A stretch of 64,000 bases of DNA from QHXM01 sp963697975 (GTDB lineage: Bacteria > Acidobacteriota > Blastocatellia > Pyrinomonadales > Pyrinomonadaceae), in NCBI GenBank assembly GCA_963697975.1, contig OY969111.1:868001-932000 (forward strand), written 5' to 3'. Shown piece by piece: positions 33,526-41,651 of this stretch. Position 1 is the stretch's first letter, and every line of letters begins with the position of its first letter. The translations under genes were made by a program, and so were the position numbers. The notes below the pieces were generated by a model. That model had not been told where the DNA came from and made no database searches. It saw only the letters and a list, made by a program, of their open reading frames with translations.

Positions 33526-33737
33526 TTTTAACCTCCAGTCCAGGTTTAGGCTTGCGTCGCAATCCGAACTTGTTAGAGGCTTGGGTCAAGAGCGACAGCA
33601 AGCGGGGTGGTGAGCAACATTCTACGCGAGGAGTTGAGCGAGCGCGGATGACTGTAGTCCTCTTTCGTGTAAACAGCAACTATTATTTGGGGCAGCGCTA
33701 CAGACAGTTTCACTATCGACTGCGGCAGCGGGCGGGA
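33526..33737. other. Spacer between nuoN and the Cys/Arg-rich peptide
   Basis: About 210 bases without a gene or an obvious terminator; it is long enough to hold a separate promoter for the peptide gene. Confidence 0.35.
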
Positions 33738-35306
33738 TCAGCGAGGCAGCAGGGTCTGCGCGACATCTATAAACGGCTGCGGGTAGATGCCGATAAAGAT
33801 AATCCCGATGAGCGAAATGACGAGCGCCGTCTTGAGCGCAGGAGAGAGCGAGAGCGGTCGCTCGTCGGCCACGCGGTCGCTTAAGTACATGGCGCGAATG
33901 AAGCGCACGTAGTAATAAAAGGAAACGACCGTATTGAGAATCGCCCAGATGGCCAGCCAGTAGTACCACGATTTGCCTTCCGTCTGGCCGCGCTGCAAGA
34001 GTCCGCCGAAGAGAAAATACTTGCCGATGAAACCGCCCGTCACCGGCAACCCGCCGAGCGAGAGCATGAAGACGGTCATCATAATCGCCATGCCCGGCGC
34101 TTTCTGTCCGAGTCCCGTCAGGTCGTCAACGTTGTCGCCGATAACCCCGCGCCGACGGAGGCTGATGATGATGCCGAACGCGCCCAGATTCATCAACGTG
34201 TAAACGAGCAGGTAGATGACCAGCCCGATGTAGCCATATTGATTCATGGCTATCAGGCCGAGCAGTAGATAACCCGCATTCGAGATTGACGAGTAGGCGA
34301 GCAGGCGTTTTGAGTTCTGCTGAGTGACAGCCCCCCAGTTGCCGACCAGGATGGTGATGGCGGCGACGAGGCCGAGCAGCGGTGCCCAGTCCGCGTACAT
34401 CGCCGGGAGAGCCTCCATGAAGATACGCGCGAAGAGAGCGAAACTCGCGGCCTTCGAGCCTGTGGAGAGAAATGCCGTGACGGATGTCGGAGCGCCTTCG
34501 TAAGCGTCGGGCGCCCACATGTGAAACGGCACGGCGGAGATTTTGAAGAACAACCCGGCAGCCATCCCGATCATGCCGAGCAGGAGCAGCGGGCGAAGCG
34601 GAAGACCAATCACAGACCCCGTCGGATCGGTTGCGGTCAGGGCACTGCTCACGGCGCTTGAGATGTCGCCGAGATTCGTCGAGCCTGCGACGCCGTAAAC
34701 GAGCGACATCCCGTAGAGTAGAATCCCGGACGAGAATGCGCCGAGCAGAAAGTATTTCATCGCGGCTTCGTTCGAGCGCTTCTGCCGCTTGGTGAAAGCG
34801 ACCAGCACGTAGAACGTCAGCGCCATCAGTTCCAGACTGATGTAAAGCGAGATGAGATCGTAGCCGCAGCCGAGAAACATCATCCCGACGGTGGCGAACA
34901 GCACGAGCGCGTAATACTCGCCGTGCTGCTCGCCTTCGACATCCAGAAACTTCGTTGAAATCGCAATCGAGAGCGCAGCCGCTAAAAGAAAGATTACTTT
35001 GAAAACAACGGCGAATCCGTCTATCCGAACCATGCCGTAGAAACCGTCAATGGCTGGCAGAGCGCCTGCGTCTTTTATGCTCTGCAAGCCTCCCATGCTG
35101 AAAAAGAGCGCGATGAGAGAGACGAAGGCCAGCGCGATTCCGACGAGCGCGAAGTAGGCCGTCCACTTGCTCTTCTTATACGGCAGGACGACTTCCATCA
35201 CGAGCACGACGCACGCGCAGACGGTCAGGATTATCTCCGGCGCGATCAATTGCAGATCGCTCAGCTTGTAAAGCTCGGTAGCGTTAGCTTGAAGGAATGA
35301 GAGCAT
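33738..35306 (-). CDS. nuoN: NADH-quinone oxidoreductase subunit N
   Basis: Antiporter-like proton-pumping membrane subunit of complex I. 522 residues with about 14 helices. Family features include the TM5 glutamate in SLELMALTFYVLVAF and the lysine segments FFKISAVPFHMWAPDAYEGAPTS and LLAYSSISNAGYLL. Last gene of the nuoC-to-N operon. A small element of the ACGATGA family separates it from nuoM. Confidence 0.96.
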   Translation of the reverse strand: MLSFLQANATELYKLSDLQLIAPEIILTVCACVVLVMEVVLPYKKSKWTAYFALVGIALAFVSLIALFFSMGGLQSIKDAGALPAIDGFYGMVRIDGFAVVFKVIFLLAAALSIAISTKFLDVEGEQHGEYYALVLFATVGMMFLGCGYDLISLYISLELMALTFYVLVAFTKRQKRSNEAAMKYFLLGAFSSGILLYGMSLVYGVAGSTNLGDISSAVSSALTATDPTGSVIGLPLRPLLLLGMIGMAAGLFFKISAVPFHMWAPDAYEGAPTSVTAFLSTGSKAASFALFARIFMEALPAMYADWAPLLGLVAAITILVGNWGAVTQQNSKRLLAYSSISNAGYLLLGLIAMNQYGYIGLVIYLLVYTLMNLGAFGIIISLRRRGVIGDNVDDLTGLGQKAPGMAIMMTVFMLSLGGLPVTGGFIGKYFLFGGLLQRGQTEGKSWYYWLAIWAILNTVVSFYYYVRFIRAMYLSDRVADERPLSLSPALKTALVISLIGIIFIGIYPQPFIDVAQTLLPR

Positions 35307-35315
35307 ATTAGTTCA

Positions 35316-35385
35316 AACGATGAAGGCGGAACGCGGAACGATGAACGGTTTTTACTTCTGCGTTCATCGTTCCGCGTTCATCGTT
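35316..35385. repeat. Heptad-arm palindrome, ACGATGA family
   Basis: ACGATGA AGGCGGA ACGCGGA ACGATGA, loop ACGGTTTTTACTTC, then the reverse complement. On the minus strand its first half encodes the last residues of NuoM (TTMNAER) and its stop TGA at 35364-35366. Confidence 0.85.
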
Positions 35386-37052
35386 GTTCTGACCTCTCCC
35401 GCCGGGGGCATCCCCGGTATCGGATAATCCGGTCTCACCTGTCGCACGACCGCCGCGACCGGCTTTTGAATGTAATCAACAAACGTCTTCGGGTAGATGC
35501 CGATCCAGAGCGAGAGGATAACGAGCGGCGTCATGTACGCCCACTCGCGCCCCGTCATATCCGTCAGCTTCTCGTTCTTCGGATTCTCGATGTTGCCGAA
35601 GAACATGCGCTGGTAAAGCCAGAGCATGTAGCCCGCGTTTAGGATGATTCCGAGCGCAGCCCAGCCAGCCCACCAGGGATTAGCTTCAAACGCGCCGCGC
35701 ATCGCTAAAAACTCGGAGATGAACACGCACAGGAGCGGCAGCCCGATGGCCGTCATCGCCATCGCCAGAAAGACTGCGGCGTAGCCCGGCATGACGTGCG
35801 ACAGCCCGCCGAACTCAGAGACTTTGCGCGTGTGCCGCCGCTCGTAGATGATGCCGACGAGCAGAAAGAGCGCGGCGGAATAGATGCCATGATTAATCAT
35901 GTGCAGCACGCCGCCGTTGACGCCGTTCGGGTTCAAAGCGAATAGCCCTAAGATAACGATGCCCATCGAAGAGACGGAAGAATATGCCACCAGCTTCTTC
36001 ACGTCACCATCCTTCTTGACGACGAAATACATCGCCGCCAGCGCACCGTAGATGATGCCGATGATGGCGAGCAGGATCATGATGCTGCGGACGCCGAAAC
36101 TCCCGAAGTAGCTTTCGTCCTGCGATGCCGCCGGAAACATCGGCAGATTGAAGCGGAAGAAACCGTATGTGCCGAGTTTCAGCAGGATTCCGGCGAGGAT
36201 GACAGAGCCAGCCGTCGGAGCTTCGACGTGCGCATCGGGCAGCCACGTGTGAAACGGCCACATCGGGACTTTAATCGCAAACCCCAGGGCGAAGGCGAAG
36301 AAGAGCAGGACCTGCATTGTGCCCATCTCCATCACCGAACCCATCGCCTGCATTAGAACGATATTGAAAGTTCCCGTACCGTTGGTCGCCGCCGCCTGAA
36401 GTGTGGTGGAAACCATGTTGGCCGCTTCAGCATTACCGGCGAGGTTATTGACGGTCGTCTGGGTAATCTTCGCAATCAGCGCCGTGTCCTGCGTCAAAAA
36501 GTACATCTTCAAAACGCCGAGCAGCATCACGACCGAGCCGACCAGCGTGTAGAGGAAAAACTTGATGGCCGCGTAGAGGCGGCGTTCGCCGCCCCAGATG
36601 CCTATCAGGAAGTACATCGGAACAAGCGAGACCTCGAAGAAGAGGTAGAACAGAAACATGTCCATCGAAGAGAAGACGCCGACGACCATTGTTTGCAGCA
36701 GCAACAGCAGGACGTAGTATTCCTTCTCGCGCTTCTCGATGTACTTCCACGAAGAGAGTGCTGCGATGACGCCCAGCAGCGTCGTCAGTACGATCAGCAG
36801 CACCGCCACGCCGTCCGCGCCCATCTGGTAGCGCGCGCCGATAACGGGAATCCAGGGCAGGTCTTCCAGAAACTGCATCCCGCCCTTCGCCTTGTCATAG
36901 GTGAACAAAAGCAGTGAGGCGATGAAGGCTAAGCCGAACCACGCGGTCGCAAACTTCTTAATCGCATTACCCTGATTCTTCTTGAACAGAGCGAGAATGA
37001 TGATTGCGCCCAACGTTGGCAGCCAAGTGACGATGGAGAGAATGTATCTCAT
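35364..37052 (-). CDS. nuoM: NADH-quinone oxidoreductase subunit M
   Basis: Antiporter-like proton-pumping subunit of complex I. 562 residues, about 14 helices, with FEVSLVPMYFLIGIWGGERR, FKVPMWPFHTWLPDAHVEAPT-like segment and LVAYSSVSSMGIVILG. The final residues TTMNAER and the stop are encoded by the neighbouring palindrome, so the authentic C-terminus has been rewritten by the element. Confidence 0.96.
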   Translation of the reverse strand: MRYILSIVTWLPTLGAIIILALFKKNQGNAIKKFATAWFGLAFIASLLLFTYDKAKGGMQFLEDLPWIPVIGARYQMGADGVAVLLIVLTTLLGVIAALSSWKYIEKREKEYYVLLLLLQTMVVGVFSSMDMFLFYLFFEVSLVPMYFLIGIWGGERRLYAAIKFFLYTLVGSVVMLLGVLKMYFLTQDTALIAKITQTTVNNLAGNAEAANMVSTTLQAAATNGTGTFNIVLMQAMGSVMEMGTMQVLLFFAFALGFAIKVPMWPFHTWLPDAHVEAPTAGSVILAGILLKLGTYGFFRFNLPMFPAASQDESYFGSFGVRSIMILLAIIGIIYGALAAMYFVVKKDGDVKKLVAYSSVSSMGIVILGLFALNPNGVNGGVLHMINHGIYSAALFLLVGIIYERRHTRKVSEFGGLSHVMPGYAAVFLAMAMTAIGLPLLCVFISEFLAMRGAFEANPWWAGWAALGIILNAGYMLWLYQRMFFGNIENPKNEKLTDMTGREWAYMTPLVILSLWIGIYPKTFVDYIQKPVAAVVRQVRPDYPIPGMPPAGEVRTTMNAER

Positions 37053-37055
37053 AAT

Positions 37056-37157
37056 CGGTTTTCAGTTTTGAGTTTTCAGTTTTCAGTCAATCAGTTCGGT
37101 TATCAAGTGTCAGCTATCCGGGGAAACCGAAAACTGAAAACTGAAAACCGAAAACTG
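37056..37157. repeat. Heptad-arm palindrome, TTTTCAG family
   Basis: CGGTTTTCAGTTTTGAGTTTTCAG TTTTCAG on the left pairs with GAAAACTGAAAACTGAAAACCG on the right, around a longer centre. On the minus strand the second arm encodes the last 13 residues of NuoL (VFGFQFSVFGFPG) and its stop (37114-37116). Confidence 0.85.
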
Positions 37158-39753
37158 CGTTCCAAAGGTCTTTGCCGAAAAAGAGCGCGACGGCGACGAC
37201 GAGGCCCAGCACCATCACGAGCGCGTAGTTTGCCGTGAGGCCGGTCTGCGCGGTCCGAATCAGGCGCGACATCAGCGTACCGATGAAGTTGGCAATGCCG
37301 TTGACAAGGCCGTCAACGACGTACTTATCGAAGCCGCCTACAATCCGACTTGTCGCGCGTGTCAGCCACGCAGTTCCATTGACCGCACCGTCAATGACAC
37401 GCGAGTCAACAGCGTAAACGCCGCGCGCCGCGTCCATCGTGCGCCGGGTAAAGAGCTTGCCGTAGAGTTCGTCCACCCAGTATTTGTTGAAACTCGCGCG
37501 ATAAAGCGGGCGCAAACGATTGGCCCAGACATCCGGCAAGCCGGGTTTCCTGACGTAAAAGAGCCAGCCCAAGCCAATGCCGATTCCGGCGGCGACGAGC
37601 GAGATGATGATGAAGAGCCATTCCGCGCCTCTCTCGCCCAGACTCTTTTCTACCGAGTGCGCCAGATTGAATCCCGTATCGCCGTAAGGAGACTGTGCCT
37701 CATGGCCTGCTGCTGCTTCCGTCTCGCCGTGCGCTTCTTCGCTTGGCGCGGTGGGCTGGGTCGAAGCGAGCAACGCGCCGGAGCTTTCATTAACTTTCGC
37801 GTGTTCTCCTCCGGCTTCGCTGCCTCTATCAAACGCGCGCGTCTGCGGATTCCAGATGACAGGCTCAAGCCATGTGACGATGTTTAATCTCCCGCCGACA
37901 TGCGAGCCGCCGGTGAACGCCGGACTGATGCCGATCAGCCCGCCAATCGTCGCCAGCACGGCGAGCGCGGCGAGCGGAACCCACATAGAGGGCGGCGATT
38001 CGTGCGGGATGTGCGAGCCGTGACCGTGCGCGCCTTGCCCGTGCTCGTCCACGGCATGAGCGCCGCCGACATCATGCGCGATTTGCTCGTCGTGAGCTTC
38101 GCCGACGTGCGCGCCCGGCTCGTGATGCGGGCGGTCGCCCGCGGATTCCATTCGTGCGTCGTGCGGCTTCAAGCCTTCGTCGTAAGCATGAGCGTGCGCT
38201 TCGTCCGCCTCGCCGCCCGCCGTCTTCTCCAAAAATCTTGGCTTGCCCCAGAAGGTCAGAGCCATCAGCCGCGTCATGTAGAAGGCCGTGCAGGTCGCAG
38301 CGATTGTGCCGATGAGCCACAGTATCCAGCCGCCCGGAATGTAACTGGTCGAAGCCGTCTGCCACAGGATTTCATCTTTCGACCAGAAGCCGCTAAACGG
38401 CAGGATGCCGCAGATGGCGAGCCAGCCCGCCAGGAAAGTCAGGTACGTGATGGGCATGTATTTCTTCAACCCGCCCATCCGCCGCATGTCCTGTTCGTGA
38501 TGCATACCGTGAATCACGCTGCCTGCGCCGAGGAACATCAGGGCTTTGAAGAAAGCGTGCGTCATCACGTGGAAGATGCCGATGGCGAATGCGCCGACGC
38601 CGCAGGCAAGGAACATGAAGCCGAGTTGCGAGATGGTCGAGTAGGCCAGCACCTTCTTGATGTCGTTCTGCGTGATGCCGATGGTCGCGGCAAAAAGCGC
38701 GGTCAACGCTCCAATGATTGCCACAATCAGCATCACCGTCTGCGAATGCTGAAAGATGACGTTCGTGCGCGTCAGCATGTAGAGACCGGCGGTGACCATC
38801 GTCGCCGCGTGAATTAAAGCGGAGACGGGCGTCGGTCCGGCCATCGCGTCCGGCAGCCAGACGAACAAGGGAATCTGCGCGGACTTGCCGATTGCGCCGA
38901 TGAAGAGTCCGAGCGCAATCCAAGACATGAGTCCCCATTGACCCAGCAACTCAATCGGATAACTCGCGGCCTGACTGACCACATCTGTGTACTGGACTGA
39001 GCCGAAAGTGGCGATGATGGCAAAGATGGCGAGCGTGAAGCCGAAGTCTCCGATGCGATTTGTGATGAAAGCCTTGCGTGCGGCGTCGCCCGCTTCTTTG
39101 CGGTCGAAGTAGTAACCGATGAGCAGATACGAACAGAGGCCGACACCTTCCCAGCCGACGAACATCATCAGGAAGTTCGACCCCATGACCAGCACGAGCA
39201 TCGAGAACATGAAGAGGCCGAGATAGGCGAAGAAGCGATAGAAGCCCGCATCGCCGTGCATGTAGCCCGTCGCGAAGACGAAGATGCACAGGCCCACACC
39301 CGTGATGATGAGCATGAAGACGGAGGAGAGCGGATCAAGTTGGTAGCTCCATTCGACATCAAGCACGGAGCCGCGTTTCGCTGTCCTTTCTCCGAGGCTC
39401 GCGCCGGGGCTGAGTGTTCTACCGGAACTGTCTACGCTTGTGCCCGGTGTGACATGAACGCCCGAGTCTCCACCGCTTTCCTGTCCCTGCGTAATCTCGA
39501 CCGCGCCGCCCGGAATCCAGGTGTACCGGAATCCGCCGTCCTCGCTCGTCAGATAAGGCTGCGGCCAGCGCGCATCATTACTGAAGCCATACGACCAGAC
39601 TGCCATCACGCTCAACAGAAACGCGAGCGCGACCGACCCGACGGCGACCCCGCCGACCAGCTTTTCCGAGAAACGAAATTTACGCCCCAGCAAGCCATTG
39701 ATGGCTGCGCCTGCGAGCGGCAGAAGCGGAACGAGCCAGATGTATCTATACAT
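37114..39753 (-). CDS. nuoL: NADH-quinone oxidoreductase subunit L with insertions
   Basis: The largest antiporter-like subunit of complex I. 879 residues; E. coli NuoL has 613. Core motifs are intact: GVGLCSYLLIGYYFDRKEAG, FVWLPDAMAGPTPVSALIHA, LAYSTISQLGFMFLACG. Extra sequence: a Gly/Ser-rich soluble loop at about 82-132, a very His/Asp-rich loop at about 513-590 (HAHAYDEGLKPHDAR, ...GQGAHGHGSHIPHE), and a third low-complexity loop at about 614-695. The C-terminal VFGFQFSVFGFPG is encoded by a palindromic repeat. Confidence 0.95.
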   Translation of the reverse strand: MYRYIWLVPLLPLAGAAINGLLGRKFRFSEKLVGGVAVGSVALAFLLSVMAVWSYGFSNDARWPQPYLTSEDGGFRYTWIPGGAVEITQGQESGGDSGVHVTPGTSVDSSGRTLSPGASLGERTAKRGSVLDVEWSYQLDPLSSVFMLIITGVGLCIFVFATGYMHGDAGFYRFFAYLGLFMFSMLVLVMGSNFLMMFVGWEGVGLCSYLLIGYYFDRKEAGDAARKAFITNRIGDFGFTLAIFAIIATFGSVQYTDVVSQAASYPIELLGQWGLMSWIALGLFIGAIGKSAQIPLFVWLPDAMAGPTPVSALIHAATMVTAGLYMLTRTNVIFQHSQTVMLIVAIIGALTALFAATIGITQNDIKKVLAYSTISQLGFMFLACGVGAFAIGIFHVMTHAFFKALMFLGAGSVIHGMHHEQDMRRMGGLKKYMPITYLTFLAGWLAICGILPFSGFWSKDEILWQTASTSYIPGGWILWLIGTIAATCTAFYMTRLMALTFWGKPRFLEKTAGGEADEAHAHAYDEGLKPHDARMESAGDRPHHEPGAHVGEAHDEQIAHDVGGAHAVDEHGQGAHGHGSHIPHESPPSMWVPLAALAVLATIGGLIGISPAFTGGSHVGGRLNIVTWLEPVIWNPQTRAFDRGSEAGGEHAKVNESSGALLASTQPTAPSEEAHGETEAAAGHEAQSPYGDTGFNLAHSVEKSLGERGAEWLFIIISLVAAGIGIGLGWLFYVRKPGLPDVWANRLRPLYRASFNKYWVDELYGKLFTRRTMDAARGVYAVDSRVIDGAVNGTAWLTRATSRIVGGFDKYVVDGLVNGIANFIGTLMSRLIRTAQTGLTANYALVMVLGLVVAVALFFGKDLWNAVFGFQFSVFGFPG

Positions 39754-39828
39754 AAGTGATAGGTGATAAGCGATGGGTGATAGGAGAAAGGCTTTTACTT
39801 ATTACCTATCACCCATCACCTATCACTT
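39754..39828. repeat. Heptad-arm palindrome, GTGATAG family
   Basis: AAGTGATAG GTGATAA GCGATGG GTGATAG, loop GAGAAAGGCTTTTACT, then the reverse complement. It lies between nuoK and nuoL and touches the nuoL start codon. Confidence 0.88.
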
Positions 39829-39830
39829 CT

Positions 39831-40238
39831 TTACCATTTCAGTAGATCAATCTCGTCAACCCAGATCGTTTCTTTATTGCGATAGAGTGCGATGACAATG
39901 CCAAGCCCGATGGCGGCTTCAGCCGCCGCGACGACGATGATAAAGACGGTAAAAACCTGTCCGGTGATGGCGTTGATGCTGCCGATGTCTTGCAGGTAGC
40001 GCGAAAAGGCTATGAAGTTCAGGTTGGCAGCATTCAGGATTAACTCGATTGACATGAAAATGACGATAATGTTGCGCCTCGTCAGGACGCCCGCCACGCC
40101 AATGATGAAAAGGAGCGCCCCGATGACCAGAAACTTCGACAGGTCTGGATTCTTCACTCCCTGCATGATGGCATCGGCACGGCTGCCAGAGGCTTCCTGC
40201 AAAAAGAAGACGAAAGTGGAAGTTAAGATGCTGGTCAT
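39831..40238 (-). CDS. nuoK: NADH-quinone oxidoreductase subunit K
   Basis: Small three-helix proton-pathway subunit. 135 residues from the ATG at 40238; the usual protein has about 100. The family core is LVIGALLFIIGVAGVLTRRN, IVIFMSIELILNAANLNFIA with the key glutamates, then AAAEAAIGLGIVIALYR. The N-terminal ~30 residues (hydrophobic, then QEASGSRADAIMQG) are additional; an internal ATG at MQGVKN would give a standard length. Confidence 0.93.
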   Translation of the reverse strand: MTSILTSTFVFFLQEASGSRADAIMQGVKNPDLSKFLVIGALLFIIGVAGVLTRRNIIVIFMSIELILNAANLNFIAFSRYLQDIGSINAITGQVFTVFIIVVAAAEAAIGLGIVIALYRNKETIWVDEIDLLKW

Positions 40239-40241
40239 AAT

Positions 40242-40315
40242 CACTGGACGATGGACGCTGGACGCTGGACAAACGTAAAGACGCTTTGCTTTTTGTCTAT
40301 CGTCTATCGTCTTTC
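40242..40315. repeat. Heptad-arm palindrome, GGACGCT family
   Basis: ACTGGACGAT GGACGCT GGACGCT GGAC on the left; TGTCTAT CGTCTAT CGTCTTTCC on the right, with several G.T wobble positions. On the minus strand the second arm encodes the NuoJ tail KDDRR and its TAG stop (40297-40299). Confidence 0.75.
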
Positions 40316-40959
40316 CTTTCTGTCTCCTGCTTTTCCATCGGGTCAACGTCGTCTACGGCAGCTTCCTGCTTGACCGTGCGCGCGAGCATGACCGAGCCGA
40401 TGATGGCGACGAGCAAGAGGACGCTGGCAATCTCGAAGGGCAGCGAGGCGTAGCGATAGAGACTCCCCCCGACTCGCTCCGTGTCCCTTGTAATCCTGAA
40501 CGTGCCGGTGGCCGCGCTCGGTAAATCCCGCTGCTCGATGGAGCGTCTTATTTCAGCCGTGCCAAGCTCGGTTTTGTGTTTCTCTTTAAGCCCTGTGTAA
40601 CCCTGATTGAGTGCGTAAACCAGCCCGACGGCGAGCAGGAGCGCGAAGACGGTGGTGGCAATGACCTGCGCCGGGCGATTGAAGATACGCTCGCTCCCGC
40701 GCTCTTCCGCGCCGACGTTGACCAGCATGATGACGAACAGGAAAAGCACCATCACGCCGCCAACGTAAACCAGAATCTGCACGCCCGCGATGAATTCCGC
40801 GCCGAGCAGAATAAAGAGCGCCGCAATCGAAACCAGCGACGAAATCAGAAAGAGCGCACTATGCACCGCATTGCGCGCCATGATCGTCAACAGGCCAGCG
40901 ATCAGCGCCGCAATCGAGAACACCCAGAAGAAGACTGCTTCCCAGCCGGATAAAGTCAT
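40297..40959 (-). CDS. nuoJ: NADH-quinone oxidoreductase subunit J
   Basis: Five-helix membrane subunit of complex I. 220 residues. The N-terminus (FFWVFSIAALIAGLLTIMAR) and AGVQILVYVGGVMVLFLFVI, the TM3 pi-bulge region, are typical. A soluble loop (about 115-165) before the last helix and a charged C-terminal tail (DPMEKQETERKDDRR) are longer than usual; the last five residues come from the adjoining palindrome. Confidence 0.95.
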   Translation of the reverse strand: MTLSGWEAVFFWVFSIAALIAGLLTIMARNAVHSALFLISSLVSIAALFILLGAEFIAGVQILVYVGGVMVLFLFVIMLVNVGAEERGSERIFNRPAQVIATTVFALLLAVGLVYALNQGYTGLKEKHKTELGTAEIRRSIEQRDLPSAATGTFRITRDTERVGGSLYRYASLPFEIASVLLLVAIIGSVMLARTVKQEAAVDDVDPMEKQETERKDDRR

Positions 40960-41039
40960 AGTGATAGGTAATAGGTGATAGGTGAGAGGTAATGGGTAAA
41001 GGCGTTTCTCTTATCACCCATCACTTATCACTTATCACT
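40960..41039. repeat. Heptad-arm palindrome, GTGATAG family
   Basis: AGTGATAG GTAATAG GTGATAG GTGAGAG GTAATGG, loop GTAAAGGCGTTTCTC, then TTATCACCCATCACTTATCAC... The nuoI stop (TGA, 41035-41037) is part of the last unit, and the nuoJ start touches the other end. Confidence 0.88.
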
Positions 41040-41571
41040 TCAAATATTTGACCGTTTCGCGTCCCTGCTCCAACATCTCGCGGTTCCAGACGAATCCGGC
41101 GCGTGAGTAGGTGGCGAGTTCAAATTCCTGCGTCAGTTCCAGACAGGCTGTCGGGCAAGCCTCCTGGCAGAGAGCGCAGAACATGCAGCGCGAGGTGTCG
41201 AAGATGAATTCGTCGAGCACCTTCTTCTTGCGTTGTTTGCCCGCAACTGTGATTTCGATGTCCATCGCAATCACGTCAATGCAATCTTCCGGACAGGCGA
41301 GCGCGCAGAGATTGCAGGCGATGCAGAGCGTGTCATGCGTTTCCGGGTCCATGTTGAGACGCGGCGCACCATGAAAGCGCGGCGCAACGTCTGGCCGCAC
41401 CTTAGGATACTGCTCGGTGTAGATGCCTTTGCCCCCGACGGCGTCCTTATCCGTAATCGCCCCGATGTTGTACTTGAGCGTCAGCCCCAATCCCTTCAAA
41501 AAATCAACCATGAAGAAGCGCTTTAGCTTCTCCATGAAGGTCGTCGTCTGCGGAACATTTACTGCTGGCAT
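41035..41571 (-). CDS. nuoI: NADH-quinone oxidoreductase subunit I
   Basis: Peripheral-arm subunit carrying two 4Fe-4S clusters (N6a, N6b). 178 residues from the ATG at 41571, which has AAGGAG. The motifs CIACNLCALACPEDC and CMFCALCQEACPTAC are complete. The frame upstream to 41637 runs through a repeat and is not used. Confidence 0.96.
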   Translation of the reverse strand: MPAVNVPQTTTFMEKLKRFFMVDFLKGLGLTLKYNIGAITDKDAVGGKGIYTEQYPKVRPDVAPRFHGAPRLNMDPETHDTLCIACNLCALACPEDCIDVIAMDIEITVAGKQRKKKVLDEFIFDTSRCMFCALCQEACPTACLELTQEFELATYSRAGFVWNREMLEQGRETVKYLK

Positions 41572-41585
41572 AAACAACTCCTTAA

Positions 41586-41651
41586 AACGATGAGCGCGGA
41601 ACGATGAATGATGAACGGTTTTTACTTCAGCGTTCATCGCTCATCGTTCAT
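41586..41651. repeat. Heptad-arm palindrome, ACGATGA family
   Basis: ACGATGA GCGCGGA ACGATGA ATGATGA, loop ACGGTTTTTACTTC (the same as in the element at 35316), then the reverse complement. The nuoH stop TGA (41648-41650) is inside it. Confidence 0.85.

Noticed and set aside
37900..38817. 305-codon plus-strand frame
   Set aside because: Antisense to nuoL; Arg/Ala/His-rich shadow of a GC-rich gene.
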